Shown here: one piece after another, positions 42,475 to 51,925 of the stretch
Layout: each line of letters begins with the position of its first letter
How positions within the stretch are numbered: the stretch's first letter is position 1
Source: Tepidimonas fonticaldi
GTDB lineage: Bacteria > Pseudomonadota > Gammaproteobacteria > Burkholderiales > Burkholderiaceae_C
Direction of reading: 5' to 3'
Assembly (NCBI RefSeq): GCF_007556755.1
Contig: NZ_VJOO01000021.1
Coordinates: forward strand, 1 to 55,704
DNA: 55,704 nucleotides
Position numbers and translations under genes: made by a program
The notes under the pieces: model-generated
Databases searched by the model: none
What the model was told of the DNA's origin: nothing
The model's input: the letters and a program-made list of their open reading frames with translations, nothing else

Positions 42475-44070
42475 TTACAGGGTTTTGCGCAGGCTGGCGG
42501 TGGGGATGCGCAGGGCCTCGCGGTATTTGGCGACGGTGCGCCGCGCGCACTCGATGCCCTGCTCCTTGAGCAAATCCGCGAGCTGGCTGTCGCTCAGCGG
42601 CTTGCGCGGATCCTCGGCGGCGATCATTTGCTTGATGAGGGCACGCACGGCCGTGCTGGACGCGTTGCCGCCGGCGTCCGTGCCCAGGCTGGAGCCGAAA
42701 AAGTACTTCAGCTCGAAGGTGCCAAATGGGGTGGCCATGTACTTGGCCGTGGTGACGCGGCTGATGGTGGACTCGTGCAGGCCGAGTTCGTCGGCAATGT
42801 CGCGCAGCACCAGCGGCCGCATGCCCACCTCGCCGTGCAGGAAGAAGCTGCGCTGCCGCTCGACGATGGCGCGTGCCACGCGCAAGATGGTGTCGAAGCG
42901 CTGCTGCAGGTTTTTGATGAACCAGCGGGCCTCCTGCAGCCGCTGTTGCAGGTCGCCGCCGCGCAGGCCCCGCAAGGCCTGCGCATACAGGTCCGACACG
43001 CGCAGCCGTGGCAGCACGGCGGGGTTGAGCTGCACGTCGAACTGCGCCCCCTGCACGGTGACGATGACGTCGGGCACGATGATTTGTCGCTCCGCGTCGG
43101 CGAAGCGCCGGCCGGGCTTGGGCTCCAGGCGGGTCAGCAGCGCCAATCCCGCGCGCAGGGCCGCGTCGTCCAAGCCCGTCGCCTGGGCCAGCCGACGCAT
43201 GTCGCGCCGGGCGATCCATTCGATGGGCTGCTCGCACAGGGCCAGCGCGGCGCGCGCCTCGGGCGTGTTGGGCTGCTCCAGGATCTGCAGGCGCAGGCAT
43301 TCGGCCAGATGGCGCGCGCCCACGCCTGCGGGTTCCATCGCCTGCAACCAGCCGAGCGCGCGCCGCATCAGCGAGGCGACTTCCTCCTGCCGTGCTTCGC
43401 CGGCCGTCGGGTCGGCCGCCTGCACATGCCGCCACAGCGCCGCCGTCAGGTCCTCGAGCGAGTCGCTCAGGTAGCCGTCGTCGTCCAGCGACTCGATCAA
43501 AAAATACAGCGCCGCGCGCTCGTCGTCGTCCAGATGCAGGGCGAGGGCCTGCCGGTGCAGGTGGTCTTGCAGGCGCTCGGTGCTGCGCGCCAGCTCGGCG
43601 GCGCTGCCGTGTTCCTCGTCCGCCTGGCGGCCATCCCGATCGACCCCCGGTCCGTCCCACGACCAGTCGGTGTCGTCCGGGACGAAGGCGTCGTCGGCGC
43701 CCCCGGTGCCCGCATCCGCGTCCGCCGGCGTGGGCCAGTCGTCGGGCGCCGCGGGGGTGGCGCTCTCCAGCAACGCCACCGTGTCGGGCACGGCCGGCTC
43801 GTCGCCGCCGTGGGCGGGGGTGGTCAGGGCCGGATCGTCCGCCCCATCTTCGGTGTCGCCATCCGCCCCGGCCTGCGCCGCCCGCTCCCCCGCACCGTCG
43901 GTCGTCGCGTCCTCGTCGTCCGCGCGCTCGAGAAAGGGGTTGTCGGCCAGCATCTGCTCGACTTCCTGCGCCATCTCCAGGGTGGAGAGCTGCAGCAGCC
44001 GGATCGACTGCTGCAACTGGGGCGTCAGGGTCAGGTGCTGCGAGACGCGCAGCGCGAGGCCGGGCTTCAT
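42475..44070 (-). CDS. rpoN: RNA polymerase sigma-54 factor RpoN
   Basis: The 531-residue sigma factor has the N-terminal activator-interacting region (LALRVSQHLTLTPQLQQSIRLLQLS), a long acidic linker (about 50-150), and core-binding and HTH regions. The C-terminal RpoN box ARRTVAKYRE is near residue 508, followed by LRIPTASLRK. ATG 44070 gives the normal start. It directly follows lptB (5 bases), the conserved lptAB-rpoN arrangement. Sigma-54 may control flagellar or nitrogen genes; targets are not deducible here. Confidence 0.97.
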   Translation of the reverse strand: MKPGLALRVSQHLTLTPQLQQSIRLLQLSTLEMAQEVEQMLADNPFLERADDEDATTDGAGERAAQAGADGDTEDGADDPALTTPAHGGDEPAVPDTVALLESATPAAPDDWPTPADADAGTGGADDAFVPDDTDWSWDGPGVDRDGRQADEEHGSAAELARSTERLQDHLHRQALALHLDDDERAALYFLIESLDDDGYLSDSLEDLTAALWRHVQAADPTAGEARQEEVASLMRRALGWLQAMEPAGVGARHLAECLRLQILEQPNTPEARAALALCEQPIEWIARRDMRRLAQATGLDDAALRAGLALLTRLEPKPGRRFADAERQIIVPDVIVTVQGAQFDVQLNPAVLPRLRVSDLYAQALRGLRGGDLQQRLQEARWFIKNLQQRFDTILRVARAIVERQRSFFLHGEVGMRPLVLRDIADELGLHESTISRVTTAKYMATPFGTFELKYFFGSSLGTDAGGNASSTAVRALIKQMIAAEDPRKPLSDSQLADLLKEQGIECARRTVAKYREALRIPTASLRKTL

Positions 44071-44075
44071 GCGCG

Positions 44076-44831
44076 CTACAGTCGGAAGTGTTCGCCCAGG
44101 TAAACCCGGCGCACATCGGCGTTGTCCACGATCTCGGCGGGTGTGCCGCGGGCGAGCACCCGCCCTTCGCTGATGATGTACGCCTGGTCGCAAATGCCGA
44201 GCGTCTCGCGCACGTTGTGGTCGGTGATCAGCACCCCAATGCCGCGCGCTTTCAGAAAACCGATGATGCGCTGGATTTCGATGACCGCGATCGGGTCGAT
44301 GCCGGCAAAGGGCTCGTCCAGCAGGATGAAGCGCGGTTGCGCGGCCAGGGCGCGCGCGATCTCGACGCGTCGCCGCTCACCGCCCGACAGCGCGGGGGCG
44401 GGCGCGCCGCGCAGATGATCGACGTGCAGTTCTTCCAGCAGGGCGTCCAGGCGCGCGCGCAGCACGGGCTCCGGCAGGGGGCGGCCTGCCTCGTCGTGTT
44501 GCAGCTCCAGCACGGCGCGGATGTTCTGTTCGACCGTCAGCTTGCGAAAGATCGACGCTTCCTGCGGCAGATAGCCCAAGCCCAGCCGCGCACGGCGGTG
44601 GATGGGCAGGTGCTCCACCCGCTGTTCGTCGATCCACAGCCGCCCTGCGTCGGCCCGCACCAGGCCGACGATCATGTAAAACGACGTCGTCTTGCCCGCT
44701 CCGTTGGGCCCCAGCAGCCCCACCACCTCGCCGCTGTGCACCTGCAGCGACACGTCATGCACGACGGTGCGGCGGCCGTAGCGCTTGTGCAGGCCCTCGG
44801 CACGCAGGCAGGTGGCGGGCGTCGCGGTCAC
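44076..44831 (-). CDS. lptB: Lipopolysaccharide export ATPase LptB
   Basis: The 251-residue ATPase powers LPS extraction through LptFG. Walker [15 protein letters not shown] is near residue 36, [15 protein letters not shown] near 145 and Walker [14 protein letters not shown] near 165. The start is GTG 44831, overlapping the lptA stop (GTGA), so translation is coupled. The text [14 protein letters not shown] is characteristic of LptB and not of amino acid importers. Confidence 0.95.
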   Translation of the reverse strand: MTATPATCLRAEGLHKRYGRRTVVHDVSLQVHSGEVVGLLGPNGAGKTTSFYMIVGLVRADAGRLWIDEQRVEHLPIHRRARLGLGYLPQEASIFRKLTVEQNIRAVLELQHDEAGRPLPEPVLRARLDALLEELHVDHLRGAPAPALSGGERRRVEIARALAAQPRFILLDEPFAGIDPIAVIEIQRIIGFLKARGIGVLITDHNVRETLGICDQAYIISEGRVLARGTPAEIVDNADVRRVYLGEHFRL

Positions 44832-45475
44832 GGGCGGCGCTCCAGGCGGTCGCTCGGGGTCAGGGTGGGGGCGGGGGTGTCCGGTGCGGGCTGGGTGGTC
44901 GCGGGGTCGGCGCCGCGCGGCGTCAGCAGCGCGCGCACCCGGCCGCCCGGGTTGTCGGGGGTGGACTGCCCGCGATCGCCGTCCACGGTGAAGGTGTCGT
45001 TGCGGTTGTCGTACACGATGACGGCGCCGCTGGTGCGGTCGTTCAGCACCGCGCCGCGGTAGCGGCGCAGCTCGGCACGGCCGCGGAAGGTCACGCGGTC
45101 GGCCTGCCCGTCGTATTCGATGCGCTCGGCCTCGCCTTCGATGTACTCGTCCAGCCCGTCGCGCTTTTGGCGGTAAAAGGCGCGCTGCGAGGCGTCGCCC
45201 AGCGCGATGCCGAACTGTTGCCCCTGATCGTTCTGGCGCACCTCGACCTGGTGGCCGCGGATGCGGATCGTGCCCTTGGTGATGACCACCCGGCCGGTAA
45301 AGACGCTGACCTGGCGGGCGTCGTCGTAGCGCAGCGCATCCGCCTCCACGTTCATGGGGGCGCTGCGGTCGGCGCGCTCGGCATGCACCGGCGCCCCCAG
45401 GCCGAGCAGGGCGGCGGCGATCAGGGTGGCGACAGGGGCAGCCCAGGGGCGCGGCGGTGGGGATGCGGCAGGCAC
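44828..45475 (-). CDS. lptA: Periplasmic LPS transport protein LptA
   Basis: The 215-residue protein has a signal peptide ending near residue 32 (PVHA) and the OstA-like beta-jellyroll ([34 protein letters not shown]). It bridges LptC and LptD in the periplasm. The start is GTG 45475 with AAGGAG upstream. The last ~30 residues are a Pro/Thr-rich tail beyond the usual core. lptC, normally just upstream, is missing here and dsbA takes that position. Confidence 0.92.
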   Translation of the reverse strand: MPAASPPPRPWAAPVATLIAAALLGLGAPVHAERADRSAPMNVEADALRYDDARQVSVFTGRVVITKGTIRIRGHQVEVRQNDQGQQFGIALGDASQRAFYRQKRDGLDEYIEGEAERIEYDGQADRVTFRGRAELRRYRGAVLNDRTSGAVIVYDNRNDTFTVDGDRGQSTPDNPGGRVRALLTPRGADPATTQPAPDTPAPTLTPSDRLERRP

Positions 45476-45542
45476 GGAATTTGCTCCTTGCGGTGCACCG
45501 ATTGTGCCACGACTGGCCCCGCCCCCCGCGGTGGCGGGCGGT

Positions 45543-46175
45543 TTACGCTTGGCGCACGCGCGCGATCAAGGCATCGGCCACGACCAGCGTGCGGGCCGCC
45601 TGACCCGGCACGATGAAACGGCCCGCAATGCCCAGCGACGGGGTGGCCTCGACCTCGTACGCATCTTGCAGCTGCAGGGCGCGCTTGACCTTGCCGCTCA
45701 CGCCAAAGGACTGGTAGGTTTGTGTGAACGCCTGCCGGTCCAGCCCCTGTTTGGCGGCCCAGGCCGCCACGGCGTCGAGCGAGTTGAAGCGCTCGCGCTC
45801 CTCGTGGATGGCTTTGAAGGCCTTCTCGTGCAGATCGCCCAGGCGGCCCATGGCCTCGAGCGTGAAATACAGCCGCTGCATCGGCTCGAACGCGGCGTTG
45901 AAGCCGACCGGCACCCGGCGCATGACGATTTCCTTGGGCAGCTTGCGCATCCAGGCGGTCATCAGCGGCTCAAAGCGGAAGCAATGGATGCAGCTGTAGG
46001 CAAAGAACTCCAGCACCTCGACCTGACCGGGGCCGGTGTCCACCGGGGCCGGCTTGTTCAGGCGCCGGTAGTCGGTGCCTTCGCGCAGGCCGTCCTGGGC
46101 TTGGGCGAAGGCGGCGGGCAGGGTGGCGGCGGCACCAAGGCCGAGCAGGGTGGCGTGGAAGTGACGGCGTTGCAT
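45543..46175 (-). CDS. dsbA: Thiol:disulfide interchange protein DsbA, variant active site CIHC
   Basis: The 210-residue periplasmic oxidase has a signal peptide ending near residue 26 and the thioredoxin/DsbA fold. The active site is FFAYSCIHCFRFEP, so the usual CPHC is CIHC; the cis-proline loop is EATPSLGIAG. It introduces disulfides into secreted proteins, including flagellar ones. The dipeptide between the cysteines sets redox potential, so the Ile replacement may alter oxidising strength. It is third in an argS-SPOR-dsbA run. Confidence 0.92.
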   Translation of the reverse strand: MQRRHFHATLLGLGAAATLPAAFAQAQDGLREGTDYRRLNKPAPVDTGPGQVEVLEFFAYSCIHCFRFEPLMTAWMRKLPKEIVMRRVPVGFNAAFEPMQRLYFTLEAMGRLGDLHEKAFKAIHEERERFNSLDAVAAWAAKQGLDRQAFTQTYQSFGVSGKVKRALQLQDAYEVEATPSLGIAGRFIVPGQAARTLVVADALIARVRQA

Positions 46176-46245
46176 GGGCGTCTGACGGTGACGGGTGTTG
46201 CGATGACCGTTGGATGGGCGCGCGCGGCGGCAGTTCCTGGGCGCG

Positions 46246-46947
46246 TCAGCGCTGCACGCGCACCAGGGCGGTGTCGATCTGCTTGGCGCGCAAGCGCTCC
46301 TGCATCACCTCGGCTTCCACCTTGTTGCCAAACGGCCCCAGCCGCACGCGGTAAATGCGCTGGCCGGCCTGCTCGCGCTCGCTGACCTTGGCGTCGAAAC
46401 CGAGCAGCGCCAGGCGCGCGCGCTGGGCCTCGGCCTCCTCCGCGTTGCGGAAGGCCCCGGCCTGCACGAAGTAGTTGAAGGGATCGGCCGCGGCCGCCGT
46501 GGCGTCAGACTCGCCCGCCGCCGGCTGGGGCGTGCCGGCCCGCTGCCGGATCAGGTCCGCGATCGGGTCGCGCCCAGACTCGCCCTTGGCAGCCTCGCCC
46601 TTGCCCGTTTCGGCCTTGGCATTGCCGCCGGGGGCCTCGTCCTGCGGGGCCTCGGCCGCGGGGGGCGCGTCGGTGGCGGTGCCGGCCGCTTCGCCGCGGC
46701 CCGAGGGCTTGGCCGACGACAGGCCGGCGTTCGGGTTCCAGCTCTTGAGCCGCTCGGCCTCGGTCTCGGGGTGGGTGGGTTTGCGCTGGATTTCGCGGTC
46801 CACCAGGGGGATGGGCACTTTGGTGACGTACACGGCCACCGCCAGGGCGATGCCGATACCGATCACCAGCCCCAGCACGAAGCCCAACAACGTGCCGCCC
46901 CGCTGGCCGGCGGAAGGATGGCGCGAGAAAGCGGTGAGGGACGCCAT
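46246..46947 (-). CDS. SPOR-domain cell division-type protein
   Basis: The 233-residue protein has a short cytoplasmic start, one membrane helix (about residues 20-42), a Pro/Ala/Glu-rich linker and a C-terminal SPOR domain (about 155-233; YFVQAGAFRNAEEAEAQRA, then YRVRLGPFGNKVEAEVM). SPOR domains bind denuded peptidoglycan at the septum, so a FtsN-like role is likely. ATG 46947 is chosen for the GGAG upstream. It lies between argS and dsbA, the usual Burkholderiales order. Confidence 0.9.
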   Translation of the reverse strand: MASLTAFSRHPSAGQRGGTLLGFVLGLVIGIGIALAVAVYVTKVPIPLVDREIQRKPTHPETEAERLKSWNPNAGLSSAKPSGRGEAAGTATDAPPAAEAPQDEAPGGNAKAETGKGEAAKGESGRDPIADLIRQRAGTPQPAAGESDATAAAADPFNYFVQAGAFRNAEEAEAQRARLALLGFDAKVSEREQAGQRIYRVRLGPFGNKVEAEVMQERLRAKQIDTALVRVQR

Positions 46948-46979
46948 GGGCGCGGACTCCAAGGGGATGGGCGGCGAGC

Positions 46980-48662
46980 TTACATCGACTCGGGCGCATC
47001 CACGCCCAGCACGCGCAGCCCGCTGCGCAGCACCTGCGCCGTGGCGGCCACCAGCGCCAGCCGGGCGCGCTTGACGGCCTCGTCATCGACCAGGATGCGC
47101 TCGGCGTCGTAGTAGCTGTGGTAGGCGGCGGCCAGCTCGCGCAGGTAGAAGGTGATGTCGTGCGGTGCGAAGTCGGCGGCGGCGGCCGTCAGCACCTCGG
47201 GGTAGCGGCCCAGTTGCAGCATCAGCGCCTGGGCGGCCGGGGTGTCCAGCGGCGCCAGGTCGGCCTCGACCAGTGCGGCCGGGTCGCCCCCCTGGCCGCG
47301 CCACTGCGCCAGCACCGAGCAGATGCGCGCATGGGCGTACTGCACGTAATACACCGGGTTGTCGTTGTTTTGCTGGATGGCCAGATCGACGTCGAAGGTG
47401 TACTCGGTGTCGGGCTTGCGGCTGAGCAGGAAGAAGCGCACCGCGTCCTTGCTGGTCCACTCGATCAGGTCGCGCAGCGTGACGTAGCTGCCGGCGCGCT
47501 TGCTGATCTTGACCTCCTGCCCGCCGCGCATGACGCGCACCATGGTGTGCAGCACATAGTCGGGGTAGCCGGGCGGAATGCCGACGCCCGCAGCCTGCAG
47601 GCCGGCGCGCACGCGGGCGATGGTGCCGTGGTGGTCGGTGCCCTGGATGTTGATGACCTTGGTGAAGCCGCGCTCCCACTTGGTGATGTGGTAGGCCACG
47701 TCCGGCACGAAGTAGGTGTACGTGCCGTCGGACTTGCGCATCACGCGGTCCTTGTCGTCACCGTAGTCGGTGGTGCGCAGCCACAGCGCGCCGTCGCGTT
47801 CGTAGGTCTTGCCGGCGTCGATCAGGCGCTGCACGGTCTGCGCCACGCGGCCGCTGCTGTACAGGCTGGACTCCAGGTAGTACTGGTCGAAGCGCACCTG
47901 GAAGGCCTGCAGGTCCAGGTCCTGCTCGTGCCGCAGGTAGGCGACCGCAAACTGGCGGATGCCGTCCAGGTCTTCCACGTCGCCGCTGGCGGTGAAAGCC
48001 CGGTCGTCGGCCTGGACGGTCTTGCGCGCCAGAAAATCGTCGGCGATGTCTTGAATGTAGTCGCCGTTGTAGGCGGCTTCGGGCCACTGCGGATCGCCGG
48101 GGCGGATGCCCTTGGCGCGCAACTGCACCGAGCGCGCCAGCGTCTCGATCTGCACCCCGGCATCGTTGTAGTAGAACTCGCGGTGCACCTGCCAGCCCTG
48201 GGTCTGGAACAGGTTGCAGATGGCATCGCCCAGGGCGGCCTGCCGGCCGTGGCCCACGTGCAGCGGCCCCGTCGGGTTGGCCGAGACGAACTCCACCATC
48301 AGCCGCTGCCCGTTGGGTGGGCGGTGCCCGTAGCGCTCGCCCGCCGCGAGCACCTCGCGCACCACCGATTGCTTGGCGGCGGGTTTCAGGCGCAGGTTGA
48401 TGAAGCCGGGGCCGGCGATCTCCAGCGCGGCCACCCAGCGCTCGAACGCGGGCTGGGCCTGCAGGCGCTCCACCAGGGTCTGCGCGACGGCGCGCGGGTT
48501 GGTGCCCAGCGGCTTGGCCAGTTGCAGGGCGGCCGTGATGGCCAGGTCGCCATGGGCGGCGGCCTTGGGTTGCTCGAAGACGGCGCGCGCCGATGCGCCG
48601 GGGAGCAACGCCTCCAGCTCGGTCGCCAGCGCGCCGAGCAACTCGGTCTTGACGGTTTGCAT
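46980..48662 (-). CDS. argS: Arginyl-tRNA synthetase
   Basis: The 560-residue class I synthetase has the N-terminal Add1 domain ([18 protein letters not shown]). The HIGH-type motif HVGHGRQA is near residue 134 after [12 protein letters not shown], and the DALR anticodon-binding domain ends the protein. Length is normal. A tract with TACCGTCAA repeated twice lies upstream (about 48698-48715), between argS and the speB-like stop. Confidence 0.97.
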   Translation of the reverse strand: MQTVKTELLGALATELEALLPGASARAVFEQPKAAAHGDLAITAALQLAKPLGTNPRAVAQTLVERLQAQPAFERWVAALEIAGPGFINLRLKPAAKQSVVREVLAAGERYGHRPPNGQRLMVEFVSANPTGPLHVGHGRQAALGDAICNLFQTQGWQVHREFYYNDAGVQIETLARSVQLRAKGIRPGDPQWPEAAYNGDYIQDIADDFLARKTVQADDRAFTASGDVEDLDGIRQFAVAYLRHEQDLDLQAFQVRFDQYYLESSLYSSGRVAQTVQRLIDAGKTYERDGALWLRTTDYGDDKDRVMRKSDGTYTYFVPDVAYHITKWERGFTKVINIQGTDHHGTIARVRAGLQAAGVGIPPGYPDYVLHTMVRVMRGGQEVKISKRAGSYVTLRDLIEWTSKDAVRFFLLSRKPDTEYTFDVDLAIQQNNDNPVYYVQYAHARICSVLAQWRGQGGDPAALVEADLAPLDTPAAQALMLQLGRYPEVLTAAAADFAPHDITFYLRELAAAYHSYYDAERILVDDEAVKRARLALVAATAQVLRSGLRVLGVDAPESM

Positions 48663-48711
48663 GGGGGGGATTGTAGGATCCCGGGGTGCGCCCTCAGTAC
48701 CGTCAATACCG

Positions 48712-49695
48712 TCAACGCCGCGCTCCCCGCTGCGCCGCCAGCACGCACAGCAGGTCGCAGGCCACGTGGGCGGCGGCCAGCGCCGTCAGGTCGGCGTGGT
48801 CGTACGGGGGGCTGACCTCCACCACGTCCATGCCAATCAGGTTCAGCGGCACGAGGCCCCGCACGATCTGCAGCGCCTGCGCGCTGGTGAGTCCCCCGGC
48901 CACCGGCGTGCCGGTGCCGGGCGCGAAGGCCGGGTCCAGGCAGTCGATGTCGAACGTCACGTAGGCCGGCCGCGGCCCGACGATGGCCAGGATCCGCTGC
49001 AGCGCCCAGTCGGCGCCGCGCGCATGCACCGTCGGCGCGTCCAGCACGTGCAGGCCCATGAAGTCGTCGTTCCAGGTGCGGATGCCGATCTGCACCGAGT
49101 GCGCCGGGTCGATCAGCCCTTCGCGCACGGCCTTGTAGAACATCGTGCCGTGGTTGAGCGAGTCCGGCGCGTCGTCCGGCCAAGTGTCGCAGTGGGCGTC
49201 GAAGTGGACCAGCGCCAGCGGTGCGCCGAAGCGCTCGGCGTGGGCCTGCAGCAGCGGGTAGGTCACGTAATGGTCGCCGCCGAAGGTCAGCATGCGCGCG
49301 CCGCTGGCCAGGATGCGCCGCGCGTGGTCGCGGATCGCGCCGGGGATGGTGTGCGGCCGGTGCGCGTCCAGCCAGCAGTCGCCGGCGTCGATCACCGCCA
49401 GCGTCTCGAACGGGTCGAACCCCCACGGGAAGGGCTTGAGCTCCGCGAGCTGGACGCTGGCGGCGCGGATCGCCGCCGGCCCGAGCCGCGCCCCGGGCCG
49501 GTAGGTGGTGGCCAGATCCAGTGGGATGCCGCTGACGACGACGTCGGCGCCGTCCAGCGCCCTCGTGTAGGTGCGGCGCATGAAGCTCAGCACGCCGGCG
49601 TAGGTCATCTCCGGCCAGGAGCCGAGCAGGCCCGGACGGCGGATGGCGCCGTCGCCGGCGGGCGGCGCCTCGGGCGGGGTGGGGCGGGTGTCCAT
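48712..49695 (-). CDS. speB: Ureohydrolase of the agmatinase / guanidinobutyrase family
   Basis: The 327-residue enzyme has all manganese ligands: GGDHYVTYP near residue 140, FDAHCDTW near 165 and [17 protein letters not shown] near 245. It should cleave a guanidino compound to an amine and urea. SpeB is the best family label, but guanidinobutyrase and guanidinopropionase look alike at this level. The nearby 2-monooxygenase and amidase genes make guanidinobutyrate a substrate to consider. It may be co-transcribed with the DUF2237 gene 45 bases upstream. Confidence 0.85.
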   Translation of the reverse strand: MDTRPTPPEAPPAGDGAIRRPGLLGSWPEMTYAGVLSFMRRTYTRALDGADVVVSGIPLDLATTYRPGARLGPAAIRAASVQLAELKPFPWGFDPFETLAVIDAGDCWLDAHRPHTIPGAIRDHARRILASGARMLTFGGDHYVTYPLLQAHAERFGAPLALVHFDAHCDTWPDDAPDSLNHGTMFYKAVREGLIDPAHSVQIGIRTWNDDFMGLHVLDAPTVHARGADWALQRILAIVGPRPAYVTFDIDCLDPAFAPGTGTPVAGGLTSAQALQIVRGLVPLNLIGMDVVEVSPPYDHADLTALAAAHVACDLLCVLAAQRGARR

Positions 49696-49740
49696 CGGCG
49701 CGATGCTACCGCGCCGCCCGGCGCGCCGGTGGGGCCACCG

Positions 49741-50109
49741 TCAGGTGCTGGCGGGGTGCCAGGCGTGCGCCTGCAGGTCCGCCAGGCGCACCACGTGCAG
49801 CGCCGCCTCGTGCGTGGCCTCCAGGATCACCGGCGGGGCTACGCCTGCCTCCAGCGCCTCCTTCCAGCGCAGCGCGCACAGGCACCAGCGGTCGCCGGGC
49901 TTCAGGCCCGCGAAGCGCCACTGCGGCCGTGGCGTGACCAGATCGTTGCCGCGCTGCAGCGAAAACGCCAGGAACTCCGCCGTCACCTTGGCACAGACGA
50001 CGTGGCGGCCGACGTCGTGCGGGCCGGTGTGGCAGCAGCCGTCGCGGAAGTAGCCGGTCAGCGGGTCGTACGAGCAGGCCCGCAGCGGGCCGCGGTCGGG
50101 GGCTTGCAC
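49741..50109 (-). CDS. DUF2237 family protein
   Basis: The 122-residue protein matches DUF2237, with conserved CSYDPLTGYFRDGCCHTGP, GRHVVCAKVTAEFLAFS, PGDRWCLCALRWKEA and LEATHEAAL. The function is unknown; several conserved Cys suggest metal or redox chemistry. The start is GTG 50109. It lies 15 bases after the LysR-type regulator gene and may share its transcript. Confidence 0.82.
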   Translation of the reverse strand: MQAPDRGPLRACSYDPLTGYFRDGCCHTGPHDVGRHVVCAKVTAEFLAFSLQRGNDLVTPRPQWRFAGLKPGDRWCLCALRWKEALEAGVAPPVILEATHEAALHVVRLADLQAHAWHPAST

Positions 50110-50124
50110 GCGGCGGCGCCGCTG

Positions 50125-51033
50125 CTACGCCGCCGGCATCGGCTGCAGCGCCGCGCGCGCCGCGTCGCGGATCGCGCGCGTCAGCCGCTGCGCGGTGGGC
50201 GGCTCGCGCTCCCAGTGTTGCCAGTACAGCGCCACGTCCACCACCGCGCCGGGCAGCACCTCGGCCAGCTCCGTCCGCCCGGCGCGCGCCTGCAGGTGCA
50301 TGTCCGGCACCATGCCCCAGCCCAGCCCCAGCTCGATGGCGCGCTCGAAGGCGTCCACCGCAGGCATGAAGTGGCGCGGGTAGCGCGCGCCGCGCAGCCC
50401 GAAGTGCTGCGCCAGCCAGACGTCCTGCAGCGCGTCCTTGCGGTTGAAGATCACCGCCGGCAGCGCCAGCAGCCGGTGCGGCGTCACGCGCCCCTGCGGC
50501 GTGCGCGCGCGCGCAGCCAGCGCCGGCGTGGCCACGCAGCGGTAGCGCATCACGCCCAGCGGCTCGGCCACGCAGCCGCGCATGGCGTCGGCGCGCGTGG
50601 TCACGCAGCCGATCACGCTGCCGTTCTTCAGCAGCTCGTGCGTGTGGTCCTGGTCGTCGATGGTCAGGTCCAGCAGCAGCCGCTGGCGCGCCAGCAGCGG
50701 CGCCACCCCGGGCAGAAACCACGCCGCCGCCGAGTCGGCGTTGATCGCCACCGGCACGCTCTGCCAGCGCTGCCCGGCGCCGCCGGCCAGCCGCTCCAGC
50801 AGGTCGGCCTCCATCAGCTGCACCTGCTTGACGTGCGCCAGCAGCGCCTGCCCGGCCGGCGTGGCGCGCACCGTCTTGCCGCGCACCACCAGCCGCTGGC
50901 CGAGCTGCGCCTCCAGTGCCTTGACGCGCAGCGACACCGCGGCCACCGTCAGCGCCAGCGCCTGCGCGGCGGCGGTGAAGCTGCCGTGCTCGACCACGGC
51001 GGCCAGGGCTTGCAGTTGACGGGCGTCCAGCAT
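50125..51033 (-). CDS. LysR-type regulator, ArgP/LysG (IciA) subfamily
   Basis: The 302-residue regulator has an N-terminal winged HTH (ALAAVVEHGSFTAAAQALALT, then LEAQLGQRLVVRG) and the ArgP-type effector domain. It is divergent from a LysE/ArgO exporter gene; the 150-base gap between them is locally A+T-rich near 51045-51090. In E. coli and Corynebacterium the ArgP/LysG regulator activates this exporter in response to basic amino acids, so the same pairing is expected here. Confidence 0.88.
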   Translation of the reverse strand: MLDARQLQALAAVVEHGSFTAAAQALALTVAAVSLRVKALEAQLGQRLVVRGKTVRATPAGQALLAHVKQVQLMEADLLERLAGGAGQRWQSVPVAINADSAAAWFLPGVAPLLARQRLLLDLTIDDQDHTHELLKNGSVIGCVTTRADAMRGCVAEPLGVMRYRCVATPALAARARTPQGRVTPHRLLALPAVIFNRKDALQDVWLAQHFGLRGARYPRHFMPAVDAFERAIELGLGWGMVPDMHLQARAGRTELAEVLPGAVVDVALYWQHWEREPPTAQRLTRAIRDAARAALQPMPAA

Positions 51034-51183
51034 GGCGCCAGTTTAGCCAAACTTGATGCGCTCGAATTATCGTCAAAACCGTTTAAACCTTCGGCGGCTG
51101 CGGCGACACTGCGTGCATGCCAGCCCGGCCGCCAGGTGACGGCGGGGCACCACGAACATGGACGACGATCGGGAACACGCACG

Positions 51184-51864
51184 ATGACCACCTTCACCGC
51201 CACCCTGCCGGGGCTGGCCGCCCCGGGCTTCACCGCCGGTCTGGTGATGAGCCTGTCGCTCATCATGGCCATCGGCCCGCAGAATGCGCACGTCATCCGC
51301 ACCGGCCTGCAGCGCCAGCACCTGTGGCTGACGGTGCTGACCTGCGCGCTGGCCGACATCGTGCTGATCACGCTGGGCGTGGCGGGGCTCGCCCAGCTCG
51401 GTGGGCTGTCGGACAAGCTGCATGGCGCGCTGATCGGCGCGGGCGTGCTGTTCCTGCTGGTGTACGGCTGGCAGGCGGCGCGGCGTTTCTGGCAGCCGCC
51501 GGCCGCCGCGCTGGCCGGGGCCGGGGCCGGGGCCGCGGCGCCCGCGCAGCCGGGGGCTGCGGCGCCGGTCACGCGCCGCCAGGCCGTGCTGCAGGCGCTG
51601 GCGTTCTCGTGGCTCAACCCGCACGCATGGCTGGACACGGCGGTGCTGATCGGCACCGCGTCGCTGGCCTGGGGGCCGCAGCAGCCGGTGTTCGGGCTGG
51701 GCGCGGCAGCCGGCTCGGTGCTGTGGTTCCTGCTGCTGGGCGGCGCGGCGTTCTGGCTCGGTCGGCGGCTGAACTCGCTGCACGTCTGGCGCGCGCTGGA
51801 CGGGTTGGTGGCGCTGCTGATGTGGGGCACCGCGGCGGCGCTGGTCGCCAGCCTGCTGCGCTGA
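51184..51864 (+). CDS. LysE/ArgO family basic amino acid exporter
   Basis: The 226-residue membrane protein has six predicted helices and the LysE signature LSLIMAIGPQNAHVIRTGLQ, then LNPHAWLDTAVLIG. It should export lysine and/or arginine. A repetitive Ala/Gly stretch (about 108-125) forms the cytoplasmic loop. It is divergent from the ArgP-like gene and 61 bases upstream of the monooxygenase gene. Confidence 0.9.
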   Translation: MTTFTATLPGLAAPGFTAGLVMSLSLIMAIGPQNAHVIRTGLQRQHLWLTVLTCALADIVLITLGVAGLAQLGGLSDKLHGALIGAGVLFLLVYGWQAARRFWQPPAAALAGAGAGAAAPAQPGAAAPVTRRQAVLQALAFSWLNPHAWLDTAVLIGTASLAWGPQQPVFGLGAAAGSVLWFLLLGGAAFWLGRRLNSLHVWRALDGLVALLMWGTAAALVASLLR

Positions 51865-51925
51865 GCCTTGGGCCGTTCCAGCCCCGTTCCCGTCCATCCT
51901 TCGCACAGCGTTCCAGGAGACCCGC

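Noticed and set aside
51034-51183. Specific ArgP binding site in the regulator-exporter gap
   Set aside because: The gap is locally A+T-rich but I could not identify a convincing LysR T-N11-A dyad with confidence.
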